Positions 54,279 to 63,502 of a stretch of 64,000 nucleotides of DNA are shown piece by piece; the stretch's first letter is position 1, and the number at the start of each line of letters is the position of its first letter. The stretch covers positions 62,001 to 126,000 of the forward strand of contig NZ_BDBX01000033.1 of the NCBI RefSeq assembly GCF_001613205.1, read 5' to 3'. This stretch comes from Nocardia sienata NBRC 100364 (GTDB taxonomy: Bacteria; Actinomycetota; Actinomycetes; Mycobacteriales; Mycobacteriaceae). Below the pieces are notes generated by a model, which searched no databases, had not been told where the DNA came from, and worked only from the letters and a program-made list of their open reading frames with translations. The position numbers were made by a program, and so were the translations under genes.

Positions 54279-56651
54279 GTGGCTGTTCGGCGGCTTCTGC
54301 CCGAGGCACTGGTGCGGGCGTTCCGTTCCGGCGCAGACGCGACTCGGGGCCGGCTGGGTATCCGCGCCCGGCTCCTGTCGATCGTGCTGATCACCAGCGT
54401 CACCTTGGTCGTCGTCGGCGTCGGCGCCGCCGGATATCTGGTCAAAACCAGTGTCGCCGCGACAATCTGGGCCAATCTCATCAGTGGCACCACCACGCCG
54501 GTGATCTCTATGGTGCAGACCTTCGAAGAGGAGCGGCGGCTGTCACTGCTGTATCTGGCGGGCGATCCGGATGCGGCGAACAAGCTGGTAGAGGCACGAA
54601 AGCGCGCCGATACCGCGCTCGCGGCGGTGATCGCCAAGGGCGAGGCGGCCCAGCGCCTGAACCCGGACGGATCGGCCGCCGAGCTCGAAACCTTCCGCCC
54701 GCTCTACAACCGGGTACCCGGCGTGCGCACCGCGATCGACTCGCGCGCGATGCCGCACGCCGAGGCGTTCGAATTCTTCAGCACCGTGATCGGCACGATC
54801 CCCAAGGCATCGCTGGTCGCGGCCCGGGTTGCGCCCGACGCCAAACTCGGTATCGCCCTCGGCTACGGCGTCGAGCCGCTGCGTGCCGCCGAGGCACTCT
54901 CCCAGGCCGACACGCTCGGTGCCGTCGCCCTGACCCGCGGCACACTCACCACCGAGGAACTGCTCGAGTTCACCCGCTACACCGGCGAAGTCCGCTCGCA
55001 GATGGCCTATTCCGCCACGGTGCTGACCGGACCGCGGCTCGCCCAGCTGCAAACCATCACGGATTCACCGGACTGGCAGCAGGTGACCGCCATGCAGGAC
55101 GCACTCATCCTGCGCGGGCCGGTTCCCGCCGCAGACTCCGGTACGGACGCTTCCGATACCGATTACGACTACGAGCAGTCCAGCGAAACCGAGCCCGCTC
55201 CGCTACCGATGACAGTGCCCGCGTGGCAGGATGCCTCGGTGCGGCTGAGCGCGGCTCTGTTGAGCCTGTGGGAGAACCAGAGTCGCGATGCCCATGCCAT
55301 CGCCCGGTCCGAGGGTACCGATACCGCGGGAATTTCCCTGGTCGGCGGCATTGTGGTGCTGATCGTGACGGCGGTGGCGCTGCTGGCCGCGCTCATCGGC
55401 GCGAACCGGTTCATCGCGCGGATGCGCCGCCTGCGCGACGATACCCTGGAACTGGCCGACGTGCGGCTGCCCGACCTCATGCGCCGACTCGACGACGGGG
55501 CCGAGATCGATACCGCCGCGGAAGTGGCACACCTGGACTTCGGCACCGACGAACTCGGCGAAGTGGCCGACGCGTTCAACCGCGCGCAGGTCGCGGCGGT
55601 TTCCGCCGCGGTGGCCGAGTCGAAGACCCGCGCGGGTTTCCGCACGGTGTTCCTCAATATCGCCCACCGCAACCAGCTGGCCGTGCACCGCCAGCTGGCC
55701 CTGCTGGACAAGGCCGAGCGTCAGGAGGAGAACGCCGACCAGCTCGAACTCCTCTTCGAATTGGACCATTTGGCCACCCGGGCCCGCCGCCACGCCGAGA
55801 ATCTCATCGTGCTCGGCGGCGAGCAGCCGGGCCGCCGCTGGCGCAAACCGGTTCCACTGTGGGATCTGATCCGGGGCGCCGCGGCGGAGAGCCAGGACTA
55901 CACCCGCATCCACACCGGCCAGATACCCGATCTGTCGATCACCGGTCCGGCCACCGCCGACCTCATCCACCTGCTCGCGGAGCTGATGGAGAACGCCACC
56001 ACCTTCTCGCCGCCGGAATCCCGCGTCGAGGTATCGGCCGCCGTCGTCGGACGCGGTGTGGCGGTCGAGGTCGCCGACCGCGGTCTGGGGATGACCGCGG
56101 AGGAGATCACCGAGCGCAACGACCTGCTGGCCGAACCACCGGATTTCGGCGTGGCGGCTCTCACCGGCGATACCCGTCTCGGCCTGTTCGTGGTGGCCAC
56201 CCTGGCGGCCCGCCACGGGGTCTCGGTACGGCTGGCGGATTCGGTCTACGGCGGGATCAAGGCCGTGGTGGTGATCCCGGCCGCGCTCATCGAGACGGCG
56301 GGCACCCCCGAACCGCCCGCCGAGCCCGCCCGCGCCGCGGTGACCACTGCCGCTTCCCACAGCACCGCCCCGCCGCAGGACACCTCCGCGTCACCGGTCG
56401 CCACCGCACCGGCACCCGGTGACGGCACCCGTCCCGCGCTCCCGCGCCGACGCCGACAGTCTGCCGAACCAGAAGCCACGGAAGCGCCGGTCACCGAGGA
56501 GACCCCGCGGGCGCGCACACCGGAACAGGCTCGCAATCTGATGGCCGCCATCGAAGGCGGCACCCGGTCCGGACGCCACCCGCGTCCCGATTCGACCGCG
56601 GCCGATCGGCCCCGACAGGAAGGCGACGATGACAACTCCTCCGCGCACTGA
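54279..56651 (+). CDS. Conservon CvnA-like sensor kinase, copy 2
   Basis: The 790-residue paralogue shares all parts of the kinase at 50812: two membrane helices, sensor-domain EEERRLSLLYLAGDPDAANK, the HRNQLAVHRQLALLDKAERQ helices and the HATPase boxes (LAELMENATTFSPPES, DRGLGMT). The sensor domains differ more than the catalytic parts, so the two may respond to different ligands while sharing partners. GTG 54279 is in the same context as copy 1 (GTTGATCTA then GTG). It overlaps the roadblock frame by 23 bp. Confidence 0.8.
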   Translation: MAVRRLLPEALVRAFRSGADATRGRLGIRARLLSIVLITSVTLVVVGVGAAGYLVKTSVAATIWANLISGTTTPVISMVQTFEEERRLSLLYLAGDPDAANKLVEARKRADTALAAVIAKGEAAQRLNPDGSAAELETFRPLYNRVPGVRTAIDSRAMPHAEAFEFFSTVIGTIPKASLVAARVAPDAKLGIALGYGVEPLRAAEALSQADTLGAVALTRGTLTTEELLEFTRYTGEVRSQMAYSATVLTGPRLAQLQTITDSPDWQQVTAMQDALILRGPVPAADSGTDASDTDYDYEQSSETEPAPLPMTVPAWQDASVRLSAALLSLWENQSRDAHAIARSEGTDTAGISLVGGIVVLIVTAVALLAALIGANRFIARMRRLRDDTLELADVRLPDLMRRLDDGAEIDTAAEVAHLDFGTDELGEVADAFNRAQVAAVSAAVAESKTRAGFRTVFLNIAHRNQLAVHRQLALLDKAERQEENADQLELLFELDHLATRARRHAENLIVLGGEQPGRRWRKPVPLWDLIRGAAAESQDYTRIHTGQIPDLSITGPATADLIHLLAELMENATTFSPPESRVEVSAAVVGRGVAVEVADRGLGMTAEEITERNDLLAEPPDFGVAALTGDTRLGLFVVATLAARHGVSVRLADSVYGGIKAVVVIPAALIETAGTPEPPAEPARAAVTTAASHSTAPPQDTSASPVATAPAPGDGTRPALPRRRRQSAEPEATEAPVTEETPRARTPEQARNLMAAIEGGTRSGRHPRPDSTAADRPRQEGDDDNSSAH

Positions 56652-57044
56652 CCTGAGCTGGCTGCTGGAAGAACTGGTGAGCGGGTTGCCGGACGCCGAA
56701 TCCGCGGTCCTGCTGTCCACCGACGGGCTGTTGATGGGACGCTCGGCGGGTCTGGATCAGACCGAGGCCGAACGGTTCGCCGCGATGGCCTCGGCCTTCC
56801 ACAGCCTGGCCCGCAGCGCGGGTAGCCATTTCAAAGCCGGCGGCGTATGCCAGACCGTGGTCGAACTCGACCGCGCGGTGCTGTTCATCACCGCCGCGGG
56901 CGCCAATGCGTGTCTGGCGCTCTGGCCACCGAATCCGCGAATATGGGCATGGTCGCGTTCGAGATGAACCGAACCGTCCAGCGGGTCGGCAGCCATCTCG
57001 CCGTCGACTCGCGCCCGCACACGAACGGCGCGCCGCAACCGTGA
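56629..57044 (+). pseudogene. Roadblock/LC7 protein (CvnB-like), copy 2, frameshifted
   Basis: The frame matches copy 1 to ACLAL (about residue 97), then a single missing base (GCGCTCTGG here, GCGCTACTGG in copy 1, near 56919-56923) shifts it to an unrelated tail ending at 56967. The other frame continues exactly as copy 1 (TESANMGMVAFEMNRTVQRV) to the proper stop at 57044, overlapping the DUF742 start. Either a real frameshift, a slippage site or a sequencing error. The truncated product would lose the last strand and helix. Confidence 0.85.
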
Positions 57045-57412
57045 GCGGCCCGCACGACGACTGGGACGAGGAGGACGCCGGCCCCGTCGTACGCCTCTAC
57101 GCGGTGACCCGGGGCCGCGGCCGCACATCACGTAGCGACCTCACCCTGGACACCATGGTGGTCGACGCATCGCCCGGGCTGGCCTCACGGCGGACCGAAC
57201 CCGAGTACGTCGCTATCGTCGGCCTGTGCCGGGTGGCGCAATCGGTGGCGGAGGTGTCGGCGCAACTGCACGTTCCGCTCGCGCTGACCAAGGTCCTCAT
57301 CGGTGATCTCGTCGACGACGGCCGCCTGCTGGTCCGCGCTCCGGCCGAGACCGGCGACAACGCCGATCTCGGCCTCCTGCGGACCATCGCGAACAGTCTG
57401 CGCGGCGGCTGA
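57041..57412 (+). CDS. DUF742 protein (CvnC-like), copy 2
   Basis: The 123-residue paralogue of the protein at 53635: VVRLYAVTRGRGRTSRSDLT, VAQSVAEVSAQLHVPLALTK and VLIGDLVDDGRLLVRAPAET. GTG 57041 overlaps the correct-frame roadblock stop. Again no GTPase gene follows; the next gene is convergent 10 bp away. Confidence 0.85.
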   Translation: MSGPHDDWDEEDAGPVVRLYAVTRGRGRTSRSDLTLDTMVVDASPGLASRRTEPEYVAIVGLCRVAQSVAEVSAQLHVPLALTKVLIGDLVDDGRLLVRAPAETGDNADLGLLRTIANSLRGG

Positions 57413-57422
57413 ACCGAACCGA

Positions 57423-59384
57423 TCAGGTCAGCCGGGCGGCCAGCCGTTCGGCGTTCATATGGGCGATCGCCTCGATCGACACCATCGGGTTGACCCCTGA
57501 GGATGTCGGGAAGCAGGACGCGTCGGCGACGACGATGTTCTTCACGTCCCAGGTGGCGCCGTCCGGGTCGGTCGCCGAGATCTCCGGCGAACCGCCCATG
57601 CGTGCCGAGCCCATGATGTGCAGGGCGCCGAGCGCACACCGGCCGGGCCCATAGCCCGCGGTGCGGCAGGCGGCGGAGAACTCCGCGTGCGACCCCCGGA
57701 CACCGGGTTCGTAGGAGATCCCGGCCTGGTGCCCGGAGAAGATCCGGCGCGCCCCGGCGGCTTCGAGAATGCTCGCCGCGCCCTCGATCCCGGTGTGCAG
57801 ATGCCCGGCATCGTAGTCGGAGATGCGGTAGTCGACGGTGGGGTGCCCGTCACGGTCCACCTTCACCACCCCGGAATCACGATCGCGGGTGATGATGCCG
57901 ATCGCGTTCGAGCGGCCGAAGTCCAGCATATTGGTGCGATGGTTCGCGGCGCCGCGCCAGCTCATGAACCCGGTCGACAGCCCCGGATGCAGCGGCCCGG
58001 TCTCGTAGATGACCCCGTATCCGTTGCCGTCGAGGTCCGCGTGCCGACGGCAGATGCGGGTCTGCAATCCGCCCTCCCAGGGCCGGATCTCCTCGTCGAA
58101 CACTCCGAACACCGCCGCGGCCGGATGCAGCCGCAGATAACGGCCGATGTTCTTGTTCGCCAGCCCCGAGCGCTTCAGCAGCGCCGGGGTCTGGATCGCG
58201 CCCGCCGCGACCACCACGGCCCGGGCCCGGATCTCGAATTCGACACCCGTCGTGGTGCGCGCCGACACCGATTCGGCCCTGCCCCCGCGGACCGCGATCC
58301 GCCGCACATCGGCGTCGACGATCAACCGCGCACCCCGCGCGGCGGCATCGGCCAGCCACGTCTTGGTGACCGACTGTTTGGCTCCCACCCGGCAGCCGTT
58401 GCCGCACCGGCCGCATTCCACCCCGGCGTCGCAGGCGTCGGTCACATTGCGGGGCAGCGGGTCCACCGCCCAGCCCAGCGCCCCGGCACCGCGTTCCAGC
58501 ACCCCGTCGCGCGCCGAGAGGATCGAGCGGCGTTCGTTGACCCCGAGCCGGCGCACCACCGCGTCCAACGACTCGCTGAACTCGGCCTCGCCGAACTGCT
58601 TCGCGCCGACCTCGGCCCACTCCGCGCGCACGGTATCGGGTGTAGCCAGCGAGGTACTCCAGTTGACGACGGTCCCGCCGCCCAGACACGTCCCCGCGAC
58701 CAGAGTGATCTGCCCTGCGGCCGACGCGGAGGGACCCGGCGCGTACAGCTGCTGCAGACCCGCGAGTTCCCCCGCGCCGAAATCCTTGTCGTCGTAGTAA
58801 CCGCCGCGTTCGACGACGATCACGTCGAGTCCCGCTTCGGCGAGTACGGCGGCCGCCGTCCCGCCGCCCGCACCCGAACCGACGATCACCACATCGCAGG
58901 TGAGTGTGCCGGGTTCGGTGATCCGCTGCGGCGCCAGCGCGGGCCGCGGCGCGGTCTGCAGCGGTCCGGGCGGCCCCGGGTAGCCGATCTCCTTCCACAG
59001 CGGGTGGAATCCGGTGGGCCCCGGCGTGACGTTGTAGGCGAGCAGCGACGCCTGTTTGAGCGCCTGGAAAACCGCCCGGACCGCACCGATACGGGAGTCA
59101 CCGAGCCGCAGCAGCGCCCGCTCCCGCTGCTCCTGTGACAGCTTCGAGAATCGCCGCGGCCCGCGCCCGGTGAGCAGACCGGTCACGGGGGAATCCCATA
59201 CATCCAGCAGCGTCGCCAGCTGCTTGCCCTCGGCCGCCCGGGGATTACGCCCCAGCAGTTCGAATACCGTTTCCACGGCGCCGATTTCGGTCGCCGACGG
59301 CATCGTCAATCCGTCCCCCGGCACGAACGTATCGCAGATCGTCCCGAGCGCGGCACGTTGCTTGGCAGTCGCCTTCATACCCAT
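57423..59384 (-). CDS. GMC-family FAD oxidoreductase with N-terminal helical domain
   Basis: The 653-residue protein has a helical N-terminal part (about 1-130) resembling the gluconate 2-dehydrogenase subunit 3 domain, then an FAD site DVVIVGSGAGGGTAAAVLAE (about residue 180), the GMC motif GGGTVVNWSTS, a CDAGVECGRCGNGC Cys cluster, and a C-terminal GMC end with IMGSARMGGSPEISATDPDG and SSGVNPMVSIEAIAH containing the active-site His/Asn area. Similar enzymes oxidise long-chain alcohols or sterols. ATG 59384 has AAAGG upstream; ATG 59378 is two codons inside. Confidence 0.8.
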   Translation of the reverse strand: MGMKATAKQRAALGTICDTFVPGDGLTMPSATEIGAVETVFELLGRNPRAAEGKQLATLLDVWDSPVTGLLTGRGPRRFSKLSQEQRERALLRLGDSRIGAVRAVFQALKQASLLAYNVTPGPTGFHPLWKEIGYPGPPGPLQTAPRPALAPQRITEPGTLTCDVVIVGSGAGGGTAAAVLAEAGLDVIVVERGGYYDDKDFGAGELAGLQQLYAPGPSASAAGQITLVAGTCLGGGTVVNWSTSLATPDTVRAEWAEVGAKQFGEAEFSESLDAVVRRLGVNERRSILSARDGVLERGAGALGWAVDPLPRNVTDACDAGVECGRCGNGCRVGAKQSVTKTWLADAAARGARLIVDADVRRIAVRGGRAESVSARTTTGVEFEIRARAVVVAAGAIQTPALLKRSGLANKNIGRYLRLHPAAAVFGVFDEEIRPWEGGLQTRICRRHADLDGNGYGVIYETGPLHPGLSTGFMSWRGAANHRTNMLDFGRSNAIGIITRDRDSGVVKVDRDGHPTVDYRISDYDAGHLHTGIEGAASILEAAGARRIFSGHQAGISYEPGVRGSHAEFSAACRTAGYGPGRCALGALHIMGSARMGGSPEISATDPDGATWDVKNIVVADASCFPTSSGVNPMVSIEAIAHMNAERLAARLT

Positions 59385-59611
59385 CCGCCTTTCAGATTGC
59401 CGAAGTTCTATCACGGAGTGTGAATCACCGCTTACAAAAGCGGATAAAATCCGCCGTGGATACGGCAAATATTCCAGAACACCGATTTACTTCGACGGGC
59501 GGCCGATCACCCTCGTGTACTCCGGCATCCGGGGAAGATCCCAGCGGGTCGCCCCGGATGCTCCCCCGATCGACCCGGGCGGCGGCGGTCGGCGGTCCGG
59601 ACCACCGCTCG

Positions 59612-59932
59612 TCAGTGAGGGTCGGCGATCCGGGCCAGTACGATTCCGCAGACGATCATCGACAGTCCCAGCACCCGGCCCGCGCTCAGCGGATCCTTGT
59701 CGACGATCACACCGAGGCCGATGGCGCCGAGTGCGCCGATGCCGGTGAACACGGCATAGGCGGTGCCGACGGGCAGGGTTCGCATCGCATACGAGAGAAG
59801 GTATACAGCGACCGCGGCGAGCCCGAAGCAGAGCAGCGTGGGCAACGGCCGGGTAAAGTTCTGCGTCGGCTTGATGCTCTGCGACCAGGCGATCTCGACC
59901 GCTCCCGCCAGAGCGAGTACGAGCCAGCTCAT
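59612..59932 (-). CDS. SMR family small multidrug/guanidinium exporter
   Basis: The 106-residue protein has four membrane helices, the conserved Glu in LALAGAVEIAWSQSIK, and TLPVGTAYAVFTGIGALGAI, typical of SugE/Gdx and EmrE-type carriers. The ATG follows the AzoR stop by 1 base, so the two are coupled. Co-control by TetR with AzoR suggests response to a toxic cationic or quinone-like compound. Confidence 0.85.
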   Translation of the reverse strand: MSWLVLALAGAVEIAWSQSIKPTQNFTRPLPTLLCFGLAAVAVYLLSYAMRTLPVGTAYAVFTGIGALGAIGLGVIVDKDPLSAGRVLGLSMIVCGIVLARIADPH

Positions 59933-59933
59933 T

Positions 59934-60581
59934 TCAGTATTCCTTGCCGAGTTCGTGGGCGGTGTCGAGGGCGAGCGCATACGACGCGTCATGGTCGTCG
60001 CGCAACCACGCCAGCGCCGGATCCTGCCGCGAGTTGGCCAGCTCGGCGTTGATGAAAACCGTGTCGTACACGGCGAAATGGCCCGCGAAGAAATCGCGGA
60101 GATAGCTCTCCTGGTAGTCGAAGGCGGCCTTGGGCGTGCCAGGCGAGTAGGCGCCGCCGCGGGCGGTGGCCACCACGAAACGGCGCGGCGCCAGCGACAT
60201 TCGCGGAAAGGTCACCTGATCGAGCCACGCCTTGAGCGCCGCCGGAACGGAATAGTTGTACATCGGGGTGCCGATGAGCACGATGTCGGCGGCGAGCAGT
60301 TCGGTCAGCAGCGGCTCGACGACCCCCCACGCCGCGACCTGGGCGGGTGTACGCGCGAGCATGGCGAGCCGATCGAGGTCGGTGGCTCCCGCGGCGAGAA
60401 CCGCATCGCAGATCTCGGTCCAGCCGGTATCGATGAACGGCACCGGATCGGCCGCCAGATCCCGGTACACATAACCGGCGCCGGGATGTGCGGCGCGCCA
60501 GGATCCGGCGAACGCTGCGCTCACCTCTCTGCTGATCGAACGGGTGCGCGCACTCGCATCCAGGTGCAGAAGAGTGGACAT
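59934..60581 (-). CDS. azoR: FMN-dependent NADH azoreductase (AzoR)
   Basis: The 215-residue flavodoxin-fold protein has LLHLDASARTRSISREVSAA for FMN phosphate binding, IVLIGTPMYNYSVPAALKAW and FVVATARGGAYSP, all typical of AzoR/NQO1-like enzymes. It reduces azo dyes and quinones with NADH. GGAGG lies before ATG 60581. It is divergent from tetR with two palindromic operators between. Confidence 0.9.
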   Translation of the reverse strand: MSTLLHLDASARTRSISREVSAAFAGSWRAAHPGAGYVYRDLAADPVPFIDTGWTEICDAVLAAGATDLDRLAMLARTPAQVAAWGVVEPLLTELLAADIVLIGTPMYNYSVPAALKAWLDQVTFPRMSLAPRRFVVATARGGAYSPGTPKAAFDYQESYLRDFFAGHFAVYDTVFINAELANSRQDPALAWLRDDHDASYALALDTAHELGKEY

Positions 60582-60592
60582 GATCAAACCTC

Positions 60593-60623
60593 CAACCAAG
60601 TGGACAGTGCGTCCACTTGGTTG
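60593..60623. promoter_or_regulatory. TetR operator 1
   Basis: CAACCAAGTGGAC and GTCCACTTGGTTG are perfect 13-bp inverted arms around AGTGC, between the divergent azoR and tetR genes, 12 bp upstream of the azoR start. Confidence 0.8.
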
Positions 60624-60637
60624 ATCGTAAGGCGAAC

Positions 60638-60652
60638 TGGACGTAATGTCCA
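60638..60652. promoter_or_regulatory. TetR operator 2
   Basis: TGGAC-GTAAT-GTCCA repeats the core of operator 1, 23 bp before the tetR start, consistent with autoregulation. Confidence 0.7.
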
Positions 60653-60674
60653 CTTATTGCGTTATGGTGCCGAC

Positions 60675-61280
60675 ATGGATATTCGCGTCGACCTGCTCAC
60701 GACACAGGCGGCCGGTGGCGGCGAACGAGCGGACGCAGCGCGCAACCGGGCCAAGATCCTCGCCGCGGCGGCCGAACTGTTCACCCTCCGCGATCCGCGC
60801 GCGGTCACCATGGACGACATCGCGAAGGCGGCCGGTGTGGGGCGCGGCACGCTGTATCGCCGCTATCCGGATGTCGGCGCCATCGCGATGGCACTGCTGG
60901 ACGACCATGAACGAGAACTCCAGGCGCAGTTGCTCGGTGGGTCACCACCTTTGGGACCGGGCGCACCGCCGGCGGAACGGCTGGCCGCCTTCTATGCCGC
61001 CATGGTGGGACTGCTCGATGCGCATGCCGATCTCGTACTGGGTGCGGAGAGCGGTGAAGCGCGGTTCGCCACCGGCGCGTACGGGTTCTGGTCGGCGCAT
61101 GTGCGGGCCCTGCTGGTGACGGCCGGAGTAGCGCGACCCGATTCGCTCGTCGACGTCCTACTCGCTCCCGTGGCCGTGGAGGTCTATCGGCATCAGCGCG
61201 AGCGGGGCCTGAGTTCCACGCAGATCACCACCGCGCTCGCCGACCTCGCCCACGCCGTCATCGCGTCTGCTGCCGGTTGA
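60675..61280 (+). CDS. TetR-family repressor
   Basis: The 201-residue protein has an N-terminal TetR HTH (about residues 25-70; VTMDDIAKAAGVGRGTLYRR) and a helical ligand-binding domain. Divergent orientation and the two TGGAC-N5-GTCCA operators imply control of azoR-SMR and itself. No ribosome site is evident for ATG 60675. The inducer is presumably a quinone or cationic compound, by inference from the controlled genes. Confidence 0.85.
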   Translation: MDIRVDLLTTQAAGGGERADAARNRAKILAAAAELFTLRDPRAVTMDDIAKAAGVGRGTLYRRYPDVGAIAMALLDDHERELQAQLLGGSPPLGPGAPPAERLAAFYAAMVGLLDAHADLVLGAESGEARFATGAYGFWSAHVRALLVTAGVARPDSLVDVLLAPVAVEVYRHQRERGLSSTQITTALADLAHAVIASAAG

Positions 61281-61383
61281 TCCACGCGCCTCGCACGCCT
61301 TATCCTGCACCTGCGACGCGGCACAGGCCGGCTTCGGTCACCGGAGGTGGCGGCGCGGCCGGCGCGCACTCGACGCTCGCACC

Positions 61384-62211
61384 TCAGAAGAGCGTCATGG
61401 GTTCGGCATCCGCCGGGTCCGGCAAGAGCTCGAGTTCGGGCACCAGGGAACGGACATCGTCGTGGAACCGGCGCGCGAGGTCCCGGGACGAAGCATTGTC
61501 GGGAGTATGCAGGAATACCGTCGGCGACCGCCCCTCGCGCAGCCATTCGGCAGTCCGCACGACCCACGGCCGCCAGCCCGCGACCGTGACCGCGTGGTCG
61601 TCGCGACCGTGGTATCGGACGATCGGCGCGCCTGTCAGCGCCTTCATCCGGCGCGGCAACCGGGGCTTCTTGGATCGGGCCTCGAATTCGGCCGGACTCG
61701 CGGCGGGCGCGCCGAACAGCACGGTGGTGTCGAATGGCACCCATTCGGCATCGACCCGGCCCAGCACCCGCTCGAGCTGCGCTGCGGCACCCTCCTCGGC
61801 GAAGAACTCCGGATGCCGCACCTCCACCGCGAGCGGCAGCTCCGCGGGCAGCCTCCGGAAGAACATCGCCAACGCACCCAGATCCGCGGGACCGAACGAG
61901 GACGGCAGCTGCACCCACAGCGCGTGCATCCGGGACCCCAGCGGTTCCATCGTGTGCAGGAACTGCCGCAGTTCGGCATCCACACCGGAGAGCCGACGCT
62001 CATGGGTGAGGGTTTTCGGCAGTTTGATCACGAACCGGAAATCGGGATCGGTCTGGTTCGCCCAGTTCTCCACGGTCCGCCGGGCCGGAACCGCGTAGAA
62101 CGTCGTATTTCCCTCCACCGCGTTGCACCACTGCGCATAGCCGCGCAGTTTGTCACCGCGGACCGGCCATGCGGTATGCGTCCACATGGCGCAGCCGACG
62201 TAGAGCCTCAA
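61384..62211 (-). CDS. DUF72 domain protein
   Basis: The 275-residue TIM-barrel-like protein begins RLYVGCAMWTHTAWPVRGDK and contains VEGNTTFYAVPARRTVENWA, FVIKLPKTLTHERRL and LAVEVRHPEFFAEE, the pattern of DUF72 proteins. These are of unknown function, with a fold near sugar isomerases or endonucleases. TTG 62211 overlaps the SDR stop (TTGA). Confidence 0.8.
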   Translation of the reverse strand: MRLYVGCAMWTHTAWPVRGDKLRGYAQWCNAVEGNTTFYAVPARRTVENWANQTDPDFRFVIKLPKTLTHERRLSGVDAELRQFLHTMEPLGSRMHALWVQLPSSFGPADLGALAMFFRRLPAELPLAVEVRHPEFFAEEGAAAQLERVLGRVDAEWVPFDTTVLFGAPAASPAEFEARSKKPRLPRRMKALTGAPIVRYHGRDDHAVTVAGWRPWVVRTAEWLREGRSPTVFLHTPDNASSRDLARRFHDDVRSLVPELELLPDPADAEPMTLF

Positions 62212-63011
62212 CGCTTCAGCCCGTGCATCCCCGCCACGATCTTCTCGATCACCGACGCCGGCACCAACCGCCGCAGCAGAAAGACGATCGGCGCGCGACT
62301 CCCTCTGGCGTACAGCGGTTTCGGCCTGTCCGCATCGATCGCCCGCAGAATCGTCCCGGCCACCTGTTCCGGCGAGATCCCCGCCTTCTCGTTGCGGTCG
62401 AGGTGCGTGATCATCGTGTCGAAGTCCGCTTTGTACACCGAGTCCGGCGCGATGTACTTCGTGCGCCGCTCTCCGATCCCGGTCGCGATGGATCCCGGTT
62501 CCACGGTGCTGATCCACACCCCGAACGGCGCCGTCTCCAGCCGCGCCGCATCCGCGAACCCTTTGATCGCCGCCTTCGCCGCCACATACGACGACCGATA
62601 TGCCAGCGGGAAACTCGCCAGCATCGACCCCACCATGACGATCCGCCCGTACCCCCGCTCCCGCATCCCCGGCAGCACCAGCTGCGCCAGCCGGACCGCC
62701 CCGAAAACATTCAACTGGAACAATCGCTCGATCGCCTCGATCGGTAGTTCCTCGACAGGACCCGACTGGCTCTCCCCCGCATTGTTGACCAGCACATCCA
62801 CCGGCCCCAGGTCGGCGCCGAACCGCTCGATCCCCGCCTGATCGGTCAGATCGAGCGCGCGATACTCCACCCCCGCCACCCGCGCCGAGTCCGCGATCGT
62901 CTCCGGGTTCCGGCTGGTCCCGATCACCCGGTAGCCCCGCCGCACCAGCAGCGCGGCAGTAGCCCGGCCGATCCCCGAGGACGCTCCGGTCACCAGCGCG
63001 GTCTTGGTCAT
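62208..63011 (-). CDS. Short-chain dehydrogenase/reductase
   Basis: The 267-residue SDR has TGASSGIGRA for NADP(H) binding, DVLVNNAGESQ, and the catalytic S/Y/K in VGSMLASFPLAYRSSYVAAK. The C-terminal part is longer than minimal SDRs and ends AGMHGLKR. It is co-transcribed with the DUF72 gene. Substrate unknown. Confidence 0.85.
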   Translation of the reverse strand: MTKTALVTGASSGIGRATAALLVRRGYRVIGTSRNPETIADSARVAGVEYRALDLTDQAGIERFGADLGPVDVLVNNAGESQSGPVEELPIEAIERLFQLNVFGAVRLAQLVLPGMRERGYGRIVMVGSMLASFPLAYRSSYVAAKAAIKGFADAARLETAPFGVWISTVEPGSIATGIGERRTKYIAPDSVYKADFDTMITHLDRNEKAGISPEQVAGTILRAIDADRPKPLYARGSRAPIVFLLRRLVPASVIEKIVAGMHGLKR

Positions 63012-63502
63012 ACAACACCTGTCCTCGACGATCCGTGGTCAACCGGGTGGGATCACCCGATTCGCCAATCTAACGGACTCGCGCGAACGGCGGGCGGATG
63101 CCGCCGACGCCCGGAATCACCGCGGCACCGTATCGGGCGCTGTGGTACTCGACCTGCAGCTCTTCGAAGTCGACTCGATCCTGATCTCGGCAGTGGATGC
63201 GTCGGTGCTGCCTCCTCAGCTACCGGCCATGCGCTTCAGTCCGGCCAAGGTCGATGCCTGGTACTCCGCAGACCCGGGGTCGATCCGCCCGGCCATGGGA
63301 TGATTCCCGTACTTCCGGCATTCCCGCAGCGTATCCAATGCTGCCCAACCCATATCGGCCGCGCCGTCGCCGATCTCGTACTGCCGCTCGCTGGACGACC
63401 CGACCCGGTCGCGAAACATCGGGACTTCACATCGGTCGCGCGCTGCGGCCGGTGGGGACATACTTCACCTCGTCACGACATGATCATGAAAGGTGTCACG
63501 AC
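63012..63502. other. Intergenic region before the membrane protein gene
   Basis: The stretch of 491 bp holds at most one weak minus-strand frame (63216-63461, listed separately). The right end contains AAAGGTG before the ATG at 63503. No terminator or operator stood out. Confidence 0.4.
63216..63461 (-). CDS. Doubtful small protein
   Basis: The 81-residue frame ends ALDTLRECRKYGNHPMAGRI...LAGLKRMAGS and has gene-like third-position GC from about residue 15 (ATG 63419). Ribosome sites are weak and no family was recognised. It covers the expected promoter area of the downstream plus-strand gene. It may be real or chance. Confidence 0.3.
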   Translation of the reverse strand: MSPPAAARDRCEVPMFRDRVGSSSERQYEIGDGAADMGWAALDTLRECRKYGNHPMAGRIDPGSAEYQASTLAGLKRMAGS

